From NCBI GenBank assembly GCA_038206395.1, contig JBBRAX010000029.1, positions 24,126 through 88,125 of the forward strand: a stretch of 64,000 nt of DNA, in the 5' to 3' direction. A model generated the notes under the pieces. That model saw only the letters and a program-made list of their open reading frames with translations, searched no databases and was not told the origin of the DNA. The translations under genes were made by a program, and so were the position numbers. Shown one piece after another: positions 8,225-16,412 of the stretch; the first letter of the stretch is position 1, and every line of letters begins with the position of its first letter. This DNA is from JAGSPQ01 sp038206395. Lineage in GTDB: Bacteria > Myxococcota > Myxococcia > Myxococcales > Myxococcaceae.

Positions 8225-8847
8225 TGTTCACCGGGCTGATTCAGGACCTCGGCACCGTCGAACGCATCAGCGGCGGGTCGATGACCGAAGTGTGGATCAA
8301 CAGCGGCTTTCCGGCCGACCTCGTCCTCGGCGAATCGATTGCCTGCGACGGGTGCTGCCTCACCGTCGTCGAGTCGAAAGGCTCGACCTTCCGCCTGCAG
8401 GCCTCGCCCGAGACGCTGCGCCACACCACGCTCGGCAGCTGGCACCCGGGTACGCCGGTGAACCTCGAGCGCGCGCTGAAGGTCGGCGACCGCATGGGCG
8501 GCCACTGGGTGCAGGGCCACGTCGACGCTGTGGGCGAAATTCTCGAGTCGCGCGCCGAAGCCGGCTCGTGGCTGATGGCGGTGTCGCTGCCGCCGAAGCT
8601 CGCTCCGGTGTTCATCGACAAGGGCTCGGTGGCGATCGACGGCATCAGCCTCACCGTCAACCGCGTCGAAGACTCGCGCTTCTGGGTCGCGCTCATCCCC
8701 GAGACCGTGCAGCGCACCTCGCTGAAGGCGAAAGGCATGGGCGGAAAAGTGAACCTCGAAGGCGACCTGATCGGGAAGTACGTCGCCCGCCTTCACGGCC
8801 TTCGCACCGGGCTCACCGAAGCGCAGCTGCGTGACGCCGGGTTCTGA
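8224..8847 (+). CDS. ribE: Riboflavin synthase alpha chain
   Basis: Dismutates two 6,7-dimethyl-8-ribityllumazine molecules to riboflavin. The 207-residue protein has the two tandem lumazine-binding repeats of the family: MFTGLIQDLGTVERI...CDGCCLTVV and HWVQGHVDAVGEI...VAIDGISLTVN. The C-terminus (PETVQRTSLKAKGMGGKVNLEGDLIGKYVARL) is standard. It is separated from ribBX-ribH by about 4.5 kb. No FMN-riboswitch-like sequence was seen upstream; expression appears tied to the overlapping cyclic-nucleotide-binding gene. Confidence 0.95.
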   Translation: MFTGLIQDLGTVERISGGSMTEVWINSGFPADLVLGESIACDGCCLTVVESKGSTFRLQASPETLRHTTLGSWHPGTPVNLERALKVGDRMGGHWVQGHVDAVGEILESRAEAGSWLMAVSLPPKLAPVFIDKGSVAIDGISLTVNRVEDSRFWVALIPETVQRTSLKAKGMGGKVNLEGDLIGKYVARLHGLRTGLTEAQLRDAGF

Positions 8848-8953
8848 ACGGCTCGCCCTTGCAGACGAACCGAATGTGGCACTGCGTCACAGCAAGCCGA
8901 ACAGCCACACTGCAACTCGACGCTGTGCGGCAATTCCCCCTCTAAAGAAGAGC

Positions 8954-8968
8954 TGGCCCCAAAAATGC
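8954..8968 (+). promoter_or_regulatory. Candidate sigma54 (-24/-12) promoter
   Basis: The sequence TGGCCCC-AAAA-ATGC has GG and GC spaced exactly as in the -24/-12 consensus TGGCACG-N4-TTGC. It lies about 37 bases before the ATG of the stress-protein gene, in the only sizeable gap (8848-9005) of this stretch. No enhancer site was recognised. Single-element matches occur by chance in GC-rich DNA, so this is a suggestion only. Confidence 0.35.
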
Positions 8969-9005
8969 TCTCAAGTCCTGGCAACCCGTACCAGGAGAAC
9001 AAACC

Positions 9006-9575
9006 ATGTCGAACAAGGCCGTTTTTGGAATCGTGAAGAGCTCCGTCGAAGCCGAGCAGGTGGTCTACGCACTGAAGGAAGCGCGCTTCAGTGACAACGA
9101 CATCTCGGTGCTGTTTCCCGACAAGCAAGGCACCCGCGACTTCGCGCACGAGAAGAACACGAAGGCGCCCGAAGGCGCGGTTGCCGGGTCAGCCACGGGC
9201 GGCGTCGCTGGTGGCACGCTCGGTCTGCTCGTCGGTATCGGAGCGCTCGCGATCCCCGGCCTCGGGCCGTTGATTGCCGCGGGCCCGCTGCTGGCCGCGT
9301 TGAGTGGCGTAGCCGTTGGCGCTGCGGTCGGTGGCCTCACTGGCGCGCTGATCGGCATGGGAATCCCTGAGCTCGAAGCGAAGCAGTACGAAGGGAAGAT
9401 CAAGGACGGCAACATTCTCATCTCGGTGCACACCGACGACGGGAAGGAACTCGACCGCGTGAAGGAGCTCTTCAAGCGCTTCCAGGTCAGCGACGTGAGC
9501 AGCACGACCGAGACCGCCGCCCCGAAGCCGTCGGCCCCGCGCAATGAGGCGCGCCCCAGCGCCCCTGCCGTTTGA
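9006..9575 (+). CDS. General-stress-type protein with glycine-rich hydrophobic core
   Basis: A 189-residue protein. The N-terminal part (KAVFGIVKSSVEAEQVVYAL, FSDNDISVLFPDK) is an alpha/beta fold like that of general-stress YflT/GS17M-type proteins. The middle (about residues 60-120) is a long Gly/Ala hydrophobic stretch resembling glycine-zipper membrane segments. A strand pair follows (ILISVHTDD), then a disordered Pro/Ala tail. It sits just upstream of a BON-domain lipoprotein gene, and both are the kind of gene induced by envelope or heat stress. A strong AGGAG-like site lies before the ATG. A possible sigma54 promoter lies at 8954. Confidence 0.75.
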   Translation: MSNKAVFGIVKSSVEAEQVVYALKEARFSDNDISVLFPDKQGTRDFAHEKNTKAPEGAVAGSATGGVAGGTLGLLVGIGALAIPGLGPLIAAGPLLAALSGVAVGAAVGGLTGALIGMGIPELEAKQYEGKIKDGNILISVHTDDGKELDRVKELFKRFQVSDVSSTTETAAPKPSAPRNEARPSAPAV

Positions 9576-9589
9576 AAGGGACCACCACC

Positions 9590-10087
9590 ATGTTCAAGAA
9601 AACCATCATCGCTGTCGCCGCCGTCGGACTCATCGGCTGCGCCCACACTCAGGAGACAGAGCCCGCCGCGGCCCCGGTTCCTGCCGAGAACACCACCGTC
9701 GCCGTCGAGCGCGAAGTTCCCGCCTCGCGGTCTGAGCCGGTGACCCGTTCGCCCGAGCCGGCAAAAGAAAAGGTCGTCGTCGCGGGCACCGAGCCGGACA
9801 ACACGAAGGTCAACGCCCGCGATCGCAACGACGCGACGTTGACCCCGATGGATCAAGGCAACTCAGACATCGACCTGAAGATCACTCAGGAGATCCGCAA
9901 GGCCGTCGTCGGGGCCGATGGGCTCTCGTTCTCGGCGAAGAACGTGAAGATCATCACCCAGAACGCGCACGTCACGCTGCGCGGCCCGGTGAAGTCGGCC
10001 AGCGAGAAGACCCGCATCGATGAGCTCGCGCGCGGATGCGCGGGCGTCGCCAAGGTCGACAATCAGCTCGAAGTCGCTTCCCGCTAA
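9590..10087 (+). CDS. BON-domain lipoprotein
   Basis: A 165-residue exported lipoprotein. The signal peptide is MFKKTIIAVAAVGLIGC, with lipobox LIGC at the lipidated Cys. A Pro/Ala/Thr-rich linker precedes a C-terminal BON domain (about residues 95-165: DLKITQEIRKAVV, VKIITQNAHVTLRGPVKS, VAKVDNQLEV), a module thought to bind membranes or phospholipid, as in OsmY. The ATG at 9590 has AAAGGGA upstream; the in-frame TTG at 9572 lies within that site. It is co-directional with the stress-protein gene 14 bases upstream and is followed by a clear terminator. Confidence 0.88.
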   Translation: MFKKTIIAVAAVGLIGCAHTQETEPAAAPVPAENTTVAVEREVPASRSEPVTRSPEPAKEKVVVAGTEPDNTKVNARDRNDATLTPMDQGNSDIDLKITQEIRKAVVGADGLSFSAKNVKIITQNAHVTLRGPVKSASEKTRIDELARGCAGVAKVDNQLEVASR

Positions 10088-10098
10088 GTCAGTTTCCG

Positions 10099-10133
10099 GC
10101 GGTCGTCGCAGAACACCGCGGCGACCGCTTTTT
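10099..10133 (+). terminator. Rho-independent terminator
   Basis: An 11-bp GC-rich stem (10099-10109 pairing with 10118-10128, one G-U wobble) with an eight-base loop is followed by five T residues. It lies 12 bases after the BON lipoprotein stop and directly abuts the stop of the convergent lipoprotein gene. The T tract favours termination of the plus-strand transcript. Confidence 0.9.
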
Positions 10134-12211
10134 CACGGGCTCAAGTCAGAGACGTTGACCTGCACCATCCGCCCCGCCTGCACCGGGACGACGCGCACGC
10201 CCGCGTCAGACTCTTTGAAGAACCCGTCGGCGTCGCGCTGACGAAGCGCCGCGATGTAGACGGTGCCCGCGTCGATGCCCCACGCCGACAGCGCTCGAAT
10301 CGACGCCGGGTCGAGCACCGGCGCTTCGCGGTAGCCGCCGTCGAGCACCATGTCGGCCGCGCGCACCGTGCGAAACACTCCGCCCTCACCCATGCGCGGG
10401 CTCGGCGAGCCGACCGAGACGTAGAGCACGTCGAAGGTCCCGTCGACCAACCGCACCGGCGTCGCGTAGCCGGCCAATGGGCCGAACAGCTGGGTGAAGG
10501 CCGGAAGCGCACCAGCCGCGGGCACGGTGAGGACCATCGAACCGCCGTCCGGCTTGAAGGCGGTGCCGCCGTCTTCGTCGAGGCCCGTCACCGTCAGCGA
10601 ATCGGTGGCCGCGAAAGCCGGGGTCGACATCAGCCCCTTCTGACCGTACCGCCCGCCGTTGTACTCGAAGAACGCCATCTGGAGGCTCGACACGAACTTC
10701 AGCCTCGGAGCCCCGTGCCGGCTCTGGAAGTTGGTCACGTTGTCGTAGCCCACCGACTGCTTGCTCAGCGCCGCGACCTTCAGGCCGAGCGGATCAGAAG
10801 CGACCAGCACGCTGGCTTGCACGCCCGTCGCTGCCGCTGTCCACGTCGTGCCGGTGCGGGTGAGCTTCTGCTGATCTGCCAGCAGCAGAGCGTCGATCGA
10901 GCCACCGCACTGCACCACGCCCAGATCCACCTCGAGGATCCGCGAGGGCTCGAGGTTCTCGAGGCGCACGTCGACGCGCACGCTCAACGGCCCACGGCCC
11001 TGCGCGAGGCACGTCAGCCGGAACAGCATCGTCTTCGGCACGTTCAGCGGGTAGCCCGGCTCGTCGACCATGGCGTCCGCGATCATCAGCGGCTCGCCCG
11101 CAGAGACCACCGTCGGCCCGCGCGTCAGCAGCGGCTTCGGCCCCGCATTGGTGATCTCCAGCGACGCCTCGTACTCGGTGTTCAGCTCGCACGGCCGCGA
11201 GCCCCGGCCACACGGCAACGTCAGCTTCGCCTTCACCATCGAAGGATCCACGGTCGATCGATCGGCCATTGCTGCGGCGAACACGTTCAGCAGGTGGCCC
11301 GCATCGGTCTCGAGCGGAGGGCTGCGCAGCTCGGCCGTCAACGACGCGCCCACTTCGTCCGGCGGCATCGCGTTCGGCAAGCCAGGCGCGCGGCAGAACA
11401 CGCGGCGCACCAGCTGAACCTTTTGCGTCGGCGCAAAGGTGAACCGGCTCGACTGCAGCGTGACGTCGGCCTGCAGGGTGATGGTGGCCGCTCCTGGCTG
11501 CACGCAGAGGAAAGAAGCCTGCGCGTTGGTCGTGGGCGTCGCGGTGAACGCCGACGAGCCCGACGTGCCCGTCACTTCGGCCGAGCCGTTGATCGAAATC
11601 ACGCCCGTCATCGTCTCACCGCTTCGCGAATCGAGCCGCCCTGAGAACCGCACCGTCTCACCGACCTCGAACACCGTGCCCGCGGTCAGCTGCTCGAGCC
11701 GGCCGACCAGCTGCGATCGCGGCTGCAGCTCGTAGAGCCGCTCGACCGTCGCCATCACGAAGCCCGCCACGCCCGCGTCCGTGTCGGCCCCGAAGGTCGT
11801 CACCGTGTTCGCCGGCTCGGCGCCGCCGTCGTTCACCAGCAGCGCCCAGACCGGAATCGGAATACCGCCGTCTTCGAGCTCGCGCGCCTCGAACCGCAGC
11901 GACCGACTCACGAAAGCGGTGGGAGCAAAGCGCAGCCCGAAAGGCTCGAGCAGAATCGACCGCACCACGCCGCCGTCGAAAGCGCGGTTCACCGGCTGAA
12001 ACGAAAGGTCCGACGCGTCAGCCTTCTCGGAGAACGCGACGCCCACCGAGCCGTTGGCCGAGAACCGGTGCACGTACTGAAGGCCGGTGCCACCATCGCC
12101 GCCGTCCGAGCCGTCGCTGCCACCCGAGCCACCGCCCATGCCGCCGCTGCCATTACCCGAGCAGCCCCACAGCAACACCACGCCTGCGAATGCGAGAAAC
12201 CGGGTCGTCAT
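10133..12211 (-). CDS. Large secreted lipoprotein of unknown function
   Basis: A 692-residue protein beginning MTTRFLAFAGVVLLWGC, a lipoprotein signal peptide with lipobox LWGC. A Gly/Ser/Asp-rich linker follows, typical of myxobacterial surface lipoproteins. The body contains Ig-like or beta-sandwich-like stretches (VFEVGETVRFSGRLDSRSG, ATGVQASVLVASDP). The C-terminus (about 520-690) lists values in a DGG-rich style (VDGTFDVLYVSVGSPSPR, DAGTVYIAALRQRD) that may be propeller blades. No catalytic motif is recognised. Its ATG overlaps the stop of acs (ATGA), so it is probably cotranslated with acetyl-CoA synthetase. Confidence 0.8.
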   Translation of the reverse strand: MTTRFLAFAGVVLLWGCSGNGSGGMGGGSGGSDGSDGGDGGTGLQYVHRFSANGSVGVAFSEKADASDLSFQPVNRAFDGGVVRSILLEPFGLRFAPTAFVSRSLRFEARELEDGGIPIPVWALLVNDGGAEPANTVTTFGADTDAGVAGFVMATVERLYELQPRSQLVGRLEQLTAGTVFEVGETVRFSGRLDSRSGETMTGVISINGSAEVTGTSGSSAFTATPTTNAQASFLCVQPGAATITLQADVTLQSSRFTFAPTQKVQLVRRVFCRAPGLPNAMPPDEVGASLTAELRSPPLETDAGHLLNVFAAAMADRSTVDPSMVKAKLTLPCGRGSRPCELNTEYEASLEITNAGPKPLLTRGPTVVSAGEPLMIADAMVDEPGYPLNVPKTMLFRLTCLAQGRGPLSVRVDVRLENLEPSRILEVDLGVVQCGGSIDALLLADQQKLTRTGTTWTAAATGVQASVLVASDPLGLKVAALSKQSVGYDNVTNFQSRHGAPRLKFVSSLQMAFFEYNGGRYGQKGLMSTPAFAATDSLTVTGLDEDGGTAFKPDGGSMVLTVPAAGALPAFTQLFGPLAGYATPVRLVDGTFDVLYVSVGSPSPRMGEGGVFRTVRAADMVLDGGYREAPVLDPASIRALSAWGIDAGTVYIAALRQRDADGFFKESDAGVRVVPVQAGRMVQVNVSDLSP

Positions 12212-14148
12212 TCTTCCTCCTCCCGCAGCGCGGCGAGCACGCTCAAGTCTTCCAGCGTCGTCGTGTCTTGCGTCGTCGTCTTCCCAGCCGCCACGTCGCG
12301 CAGCAACCGGCGCATGATTTTTCCCGACCGCGTCTTCGGCAGCGCCTCGGCGAAACGGATCTCATCGGGGCGCGCGATCGCTCCGATTTCCTTCGTCACG
12401 TGCGCCGCGAGCTCTTTCTTCACCGCCTCGGTTCCTTCGACGCCCGCCTTCAGCGTGACGAAAGCCACCAGCGCCGTGCCCTTCACGTCGTCCGGCCGGC
12501 CGACCACCGCGGCCTCGGCGACGCGGCCTTCTGACACCAGGGCGCTCTCGACCTCGGCCGTACCCAGGCGGTGGCCCGCGACGTTCACCACGTCATCGAC
12601 GCGGCCGATGAACCAGAAGTACCCGTCGGCATCGCGGCGCGCGCCGTCACCGGTGAAATACAGATCCGGCAGCTCAGAGAAGTACGCCGCCCTGAAGCGC
12701 TCGTCGTCATTCCACAGCGTGCGCAGCATCGACGGCCACGGCTTCGTAACGAAGAGCTTGCCGGCACCAACCGGAATCGGAACCCCTTTGGTGTCCATGA
12801 TCTCGGGATGAATTCCGGGCAGCGGCAGCGTCGCCGAGCCGGGCTTGGTCGGGGTCGCCCCGGGAAGCGGCGTGATCAGGATGCCGCCCGTCTCGGTCTG
12901 CCACCAGGTGTCGACGATGGGGCAGCGGTTGCCGCCAATCACTTCGCGGTACCACATCCACGCTTCGGGGTTGATCGGCTCACCCACCGAGCCCAGCAGC
13001 CGCAGCGAGGTGAGGTCATGCTTCTTCGGGTGCTCGTCGCCGAGCTTCATGAACGCGCGAATCGCGGTCGGCGCCGTGTAGAGAATCGTGATCTTGTGCC
13101 GTTCGATCAAATCCCAGAAACGATCAGGCTTAGGCGTCGTCGGAGCGCCCTCGTACATCACCACCGTCGCCCCGTTCATCAGCGGGCCGTACACGACGTA
13201 GCTGTGCCCGGTGACCCAGCCGACGTCCGCGGTGCACCAGTAGACGTCGTCTTCCTTGAGGTCGAACACCCAGCGCGTCGTCAGCGACGCCCACATCGCG
13301 TAGCCGCCCGTGGTGTGCAGCACGCCCTTCGGCTTCCCCGTCGAGCCCGAAGTGTAGAGGATGAACAGCGGGTGCTCACTGCCGACCCAGGTGGGCGGGC
13401 ACTCGGCGTCGGCTGAGTTGACCAGCGAGTCCCACGCGAGCTCGCCGCTCTTCAGCGTCAGGCCCTTGCCGGTGCGGCGCGCGACGACCACCGTGTGCAC
13501 CGTCGGCATCCCCAGCTTCACCGCCGCGCGGACGTTCTCGAGCAGCGGCACCACCTGGCCCTTGCGCCAGCCACCGTCGGCGGTGAGCAGCACTTTCGCT
13601 CCGGCATCGTTCATCCGCTCGCGCACCGCTTCGGCCGAGAAGCCTCCGAAGACGACGGAGTGCACGGCTCCGATGCGCGTGCAGGCCAGCATCGCCACCG
13701 CCGCCTCGGGCACCATCGGCAGGTAGATGCCGACGCGATCGCCGGCCTTCACGCCCAGCGAGGTGAGGCCGTTGGCCAAAAGGCAGACCTGGGCGTGCAG
13801 CTGCGAATAGGTGAGCTCGCGCTGATCGCCCGGCTCGCCCTCGAAGCGAATCGCCACCTTGTTGCCGCGCTTCTCGAGGTGACGGTCGAGACAGTTGTAC
13901 GAGAGGTTGGTGGTGCCGCCTTCGAACCACTTCGCGTGGGGTGGCTTCCAGTCGAGGACGCGGGTGAAGGGCTCCTTCCAGAACAGCTCTTCCTTCGCGC
14001 GCTGGCCCCAGTACTTCTCGGGGTCGGCGTCGGCGTCGGCGCAGAGCTTGCGGTAGTCGTCCATCGAGCGCAGGTGTGCGCGGGCGGTAAAGTCGGCGGG
14101 CGGTGGGAAGACCCGCGTCTCGCTCAGCACTGTCGAAATCTCTTTCAC
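12208..14148 (-). CDS. acs: Acetyl-coenzyme A synthetase
   Basis: Converts acetate, ATP and CoA to acetyl-CoA, allowing growth on acetate. The 646-residue product matches the family length. The adenylation core motif is YTSGSTGKPKGV. Also present are the VSFG-like VVFGGFSAEAVRERM, the WWQTETGG segment and the C-terminal acetylatable Lys context PKTRSGKIMRR. The GTG at 14148 is preferred because AGGAG lies five bases upstream and it gives the usual length; the longer ORF extends into the divergent promoter region. The downstream lipoprotein gene overlaps its stop. Confidence 0.96.
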   Translation of the reverse strand: MKEISTVLSETRVFPPPADFTARAHLRSMDDYRKLCADADADPEKYWGQRAKEELFWKEPFTRVLDWKPPHAKWFEGGTTNLSYNCLDRHLEKRGNKVAIRFEGEPGDQRELTYSQLHAQVCLLANGLTSLGVKAGDRVGIYLPMVPEAAVAMLACTRIGAVHSVVFGGFSAEAVRERMNDAGAKVLLTADGGWRKGQVVPLLENVRAAVKLGMPTVHTVVVARRTGKGLTLKSGELAWDSLVNSADAECPPTWVGSEHPLFILYTSGSTGKPKGVLHTTGGYAMWASLTTRWVFDLKEDDVYWCTADVGWVTGHSYVVYGPLMNGATVVMYEGAPTTPKPDRFWDLIERHKITILYTAPTAIRAFMKLGDEHPKKHDLTSLRLLGSVGEPINPEAWMWYREVIGGNRCPIVDTWWQTETGGILITPLPGATPTKPGSATLPLPGIHPEIMDTKGVPIPVGAGKLFVTKPWPSMLRTLWNDDERFRAAYFSELPDLYFTGDGARRDADGYFWFIGRVDDVVNVAGHRLGTAEVESALVSEGRVAEAAVVGRPDDVKGTALVAFVTLKAGVEGTEAVKKELAAHVTKEIGAIARPDEIRFAEALPKTRSGKIMRRLLRDVAAGKTTTQDTTTLEDLSVLAALREEEE

Positions 14149-14255
14149 CGGTGCTCCTTGAGCAAAAGAGGGTCTTCTACCCCCAGAAAGGGGCCCATGG
14201 CACACCCGGCAAATCGACGTTCACGGGGGCACCTGTCGAGGTAAGAGAGACCGCC

Positions 14256-14678
14256 ATGGCTGCGTACAAGAATCCCATTCCGACGGTCGACTGCATCGTC
14301 GAGCTCCCGCGAGATCGCATCGTGCTGATTATGCGGAAAAACGAGCCGGTGGGCTGGGCGCTGCCGGGTGGATTCGTCGACGAAGGCGAGCCGCTGCACG
14401 TGGCCTGCGTGCGCGAAGTGAAGGAAGAGACGGGCCTCGACGTGGATTTGTCGGAACAGTTCTTCACCTACTCAGACCCGTCGCGCGACCCGCGGAAGCA
14501 CACGGTGAGCACGGTCTACATCGGCTGGGCGGACGGCGAGCCTTCGGGCAGCGACGACGCGGCCGATGCGAAGGCCTTCACGCTGGACGCGCTGCCGAAA
14601 GATCTCGTGTTCGACCACGGCACCATCGTGTCCGACTACGTCACCTACAAGCGCACCGGGAAGCGGCGGAAGATTTGA
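14256..14678 (+). CDS. Nudix hydrolase
   Basis: A 140-residue Nudix domain protein. The Nudix box occupies residues about 38-61 (GGFVDEGEP...REVKEETGL), with the catalytic RExxEE intact. The remainder (HTVSTVYIGWADGEPSGSDDA) resembles ADP-ribose or nucleoside-diphosphate-sugar hydrolases, but the substrate is not determinable. The ATG at 14256 follows GGTAAGAGAGA. Its stop overlaps the TTG start of glpD (TTGA), so the two are coupled; a link between glycerol metabolism and a Nudix housecleaning enzyme is inference. Confidence 0.9.
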   Translation: MAAYKNPIPTVDCIVELPRDRIVLIMRKNEPVGWALPGGFVDEGEPLHVACVREVKEETGLDVDLSEQFFTYSDPSRDPRKHTVSTVYIGWADGEPSGSDDAADAKAFTLDALPKDLVFDHGTIVSDYVTYKRTGKRRKI

Positions 14679-16321
14679 GCCAGACGCCCCGGCAGCGCGC
14701 CCTCGCGGCGCTCGCCAACGAGACCTTCGACCTCGTCGTGGTTGGCGGCGGCATCACGGGCTGCGGCATCGCGCGTGACGCGGCGCTGCGCGGCCTGAAG
14801 GTCGCCTTGATCGAGAAGCTCGACTTCGCGTCGGGCACCTCGAGCAAGAGCTCGAAGCTGGTGCACGGCGGCCTTCGCTACCTCGAGCAGGCCGAGTTCA
14901 AGCTGGTGTTCGAGTCGGTGAGTGAACGCAAGCTGCTGATGAGCCGCGCCCGCCACCTGGTGCGGCCGATGCCCTTCCTCGTCACCCACTTCAAGGGCGA
15001 CCGGCGCTGGCTGGTGACGCTGGATCTGGGCCTGTGGATCTACGACGCGCTGTGTCTGTTCGGCAGCTACCGGAACCACAAGACGTACGGGAAGACGCGC
15101 ACGCTGAAGCTCGAGCCCGCGCTGAAGCAGAACGGGCTGACGGGCGGCATCCTCTATTACGACTGCGTCACCGACGACGCGCGGCTCACGCTCGAGAACG
15201 CGATCGACGCCAGCGCCCTCGGAGCGACCATCGTCAACCACGTCCGCGCCGGCGCCCTGCTGCGCGACGCCTCGGGAAGAATCGCCGGCCTCACCGCGCA
15301 CGACGAAGATCCTGCCGGCAACGACGCGGGTTTCGACATCCGCGCGAAGCTGGTGGTGAACGCCACCGGCCCGTGGTCGGACGAAGTGCGGGCGATGAAC
15401 GACGAGAAGCCGATTCTCACCCCGACGAAGGGGGTGCACATCGTGCTCGACGCGAAGCGGCTGCCGGTGCGCAACGCGCTGATGATGCTCGGGCCACGCG
15501 ACGGCCGCGCCGTGTTCGCGATTCCGTGGGGCCTGGGCCGGACGGTGATTGGCACGACGGACACGTTCTTCAACGGCAAGCTGGACGACGTGCATGCCGA
15601 TCGCGCCGACGCCGAGTACCTGCTCGAAATCGGTAACCACTACTTCCCCGAGTCGAAGCTCGTGCTGTCGGACGTGCTGGCGACCTGGTCAGGGCTGCGC
15701 CCGCTGCTCAAGCCGGATCAAGAAGGCGTGGGCGCGTCGCAGGTGTCGCGCGAGCACATGCTCTTCGAGAAGCCCGGCTTCCTCACCATCGCGGGCGGCA
15801 AGCTGACGACGTACCGGCGCATCGCCTTCGAGGTCGTCGACAAGGCGATGGAACAGCTGGGCCAGAAGAAGGCGTCAGAGACGCAAGATCGCTTCCTGCC
15901 GGGAGCCGTCGGCCTCGAGTCCGACGAGCAGCTCGCCGCGCTCGCCGCGCCGCTGGTCACGCAGGGCATCTCTGCCGCTGCGGCCGAGCACCTCGCCAAC
16001 ACGTTCGGCACCCGCAGCGCAGCCGTCGCAGCGCGCGTCAAGGCGGACCCGAGCTGCGCTGAACCCCTCGACGCCGAGCTGCCCTACCTCACCGCCCAGG
16101 TCGACGAAGCGATCGAGAACGAGTTCGCGCGCACGCTGGACGACGTGCTCACCCGCCGCATTCCACTTGTGTTGCGTGGCCGCGATCAGGGCCTCGGCAT
16201 CGCGGAAAAAGTCGCGGCGCGTTTGCAGAAGAAGCTCGGCTGGTCAGACGCGCTGACGGCCTCTGAGCTCGCCGGCTACCGCGCCGTCGTCGCCGCCAGC
16301 CGCAAGTTCCGCGACAGCTGA
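14675..16321 (+). CDS. glpD: Aerobic glycerol-3-phosphate dehydrogenase
   Basis: An FAD-dependent membrane-associated dehydrogenase feeding electrons from glycerol-3-phosphate into the quinone pool. The 548 residues include the dinucleotide-binding motif VVVGGGITGCGIARDAALRG, the flavin motif FASGTSSKSSKLVHGGLRYL and the C-terminal KLTTYRRIA region. The start is a TTG overlapping the Nudix stop. The last codons (…RDS, stop) form the left edge of a 40-bp direct repeat that recurs at 24816, marking the boundary of a probable inserted block. Confidence 0.95.
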   Translation: MSQTPRQRALAALANETFDLVVVGGGITGCGIARDAALRGLKVALIEKLDFASGTSSKSSKLVHGGLRYLEQAEFKLVFESVSERKLLMSRARHLVRPMPFLVTHFKGDRRWLVTLDLGLWIYDALCLFGSYRNHKTYGKTRTLKLEPALKQNGLTGGILYYDCVTDDARLTLENAIDASALGATIVNHVRAGALLRDASGRIAGLTAHDEDPAGNDAGFDIRAKLVVNATGPWSDEVRAMNDEKPILTPTKGVHIVLDAKRLPVRNALMMLGPRDGRAVFAIPWGLGRTVIGTTDTFFNGKLDDVHADRADAEYLLEIGNHYFPESKLVLSDVLATWSGLRPLLKPDQEGVGASQVSREHMLFEKPGFLTIAGGKLTTYRRIAFEVVDKAMEQLGQKKASETQDRFLPGAVGLESDEQLAALAAPLVTQGISAAAAEHLANTFGTRSAAVAARVKADPSCAEPLDAELPYLTAQVDEAIENEFARTLDDVLTRRIPLVLRGRDQGLGIAEKVAARLQKKLGWSDALTASELAGYRAVVAASRKFRDS

Positions 16322-16350
16322 CCGAACCGCTTTCGCAGCAGGGCGTCCAC
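16311..16350. repeat. Left copy of 40-bp imperfect direct repeat flanking the nor island
   Basis: This begins in the glpD stop region (gcgacagct) and continues through aaccgctttcgcagca. It matches 24816-24855 at 28 of the first 30 positions and about 35 of 40 overall, in the same orientation. The right copy is the true 3' end of the eamA gene; the left copy has no intact eamA. The 8.5 kb between them carries the nor genes, a regulator, a hemerythrin-like gene, a broken PP2C gene and vapBC. Confidence 0.75.
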
Positions 16351-16365
16351 TGGGTCCAGGCGCGG
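16321..16365 (-). pseudogene. Relic of an EamA transporter C-terminus
   Basis: Read on the minus strand this stretch encodes LDPVDALLRKRFG. The intact EamA transporter at 24823 ends LGPVNALLRKRFG. Several differences are synonymous (for example TTC/TTT, CTG/TTG), which suggests descent from a coding gene rather than chance. The stop codon is changed (CAG for TAG) and nothing upstream continues the protein. It fills most of the short gap (16322-16412) between the convergent glpD and norD. Confidence 0.6.
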
Positions 16366-16412
16366 GGGGCGACGCCCAGCTCATCGAGGCCCCCACTGCT
16401 CAGACGGAGTCT

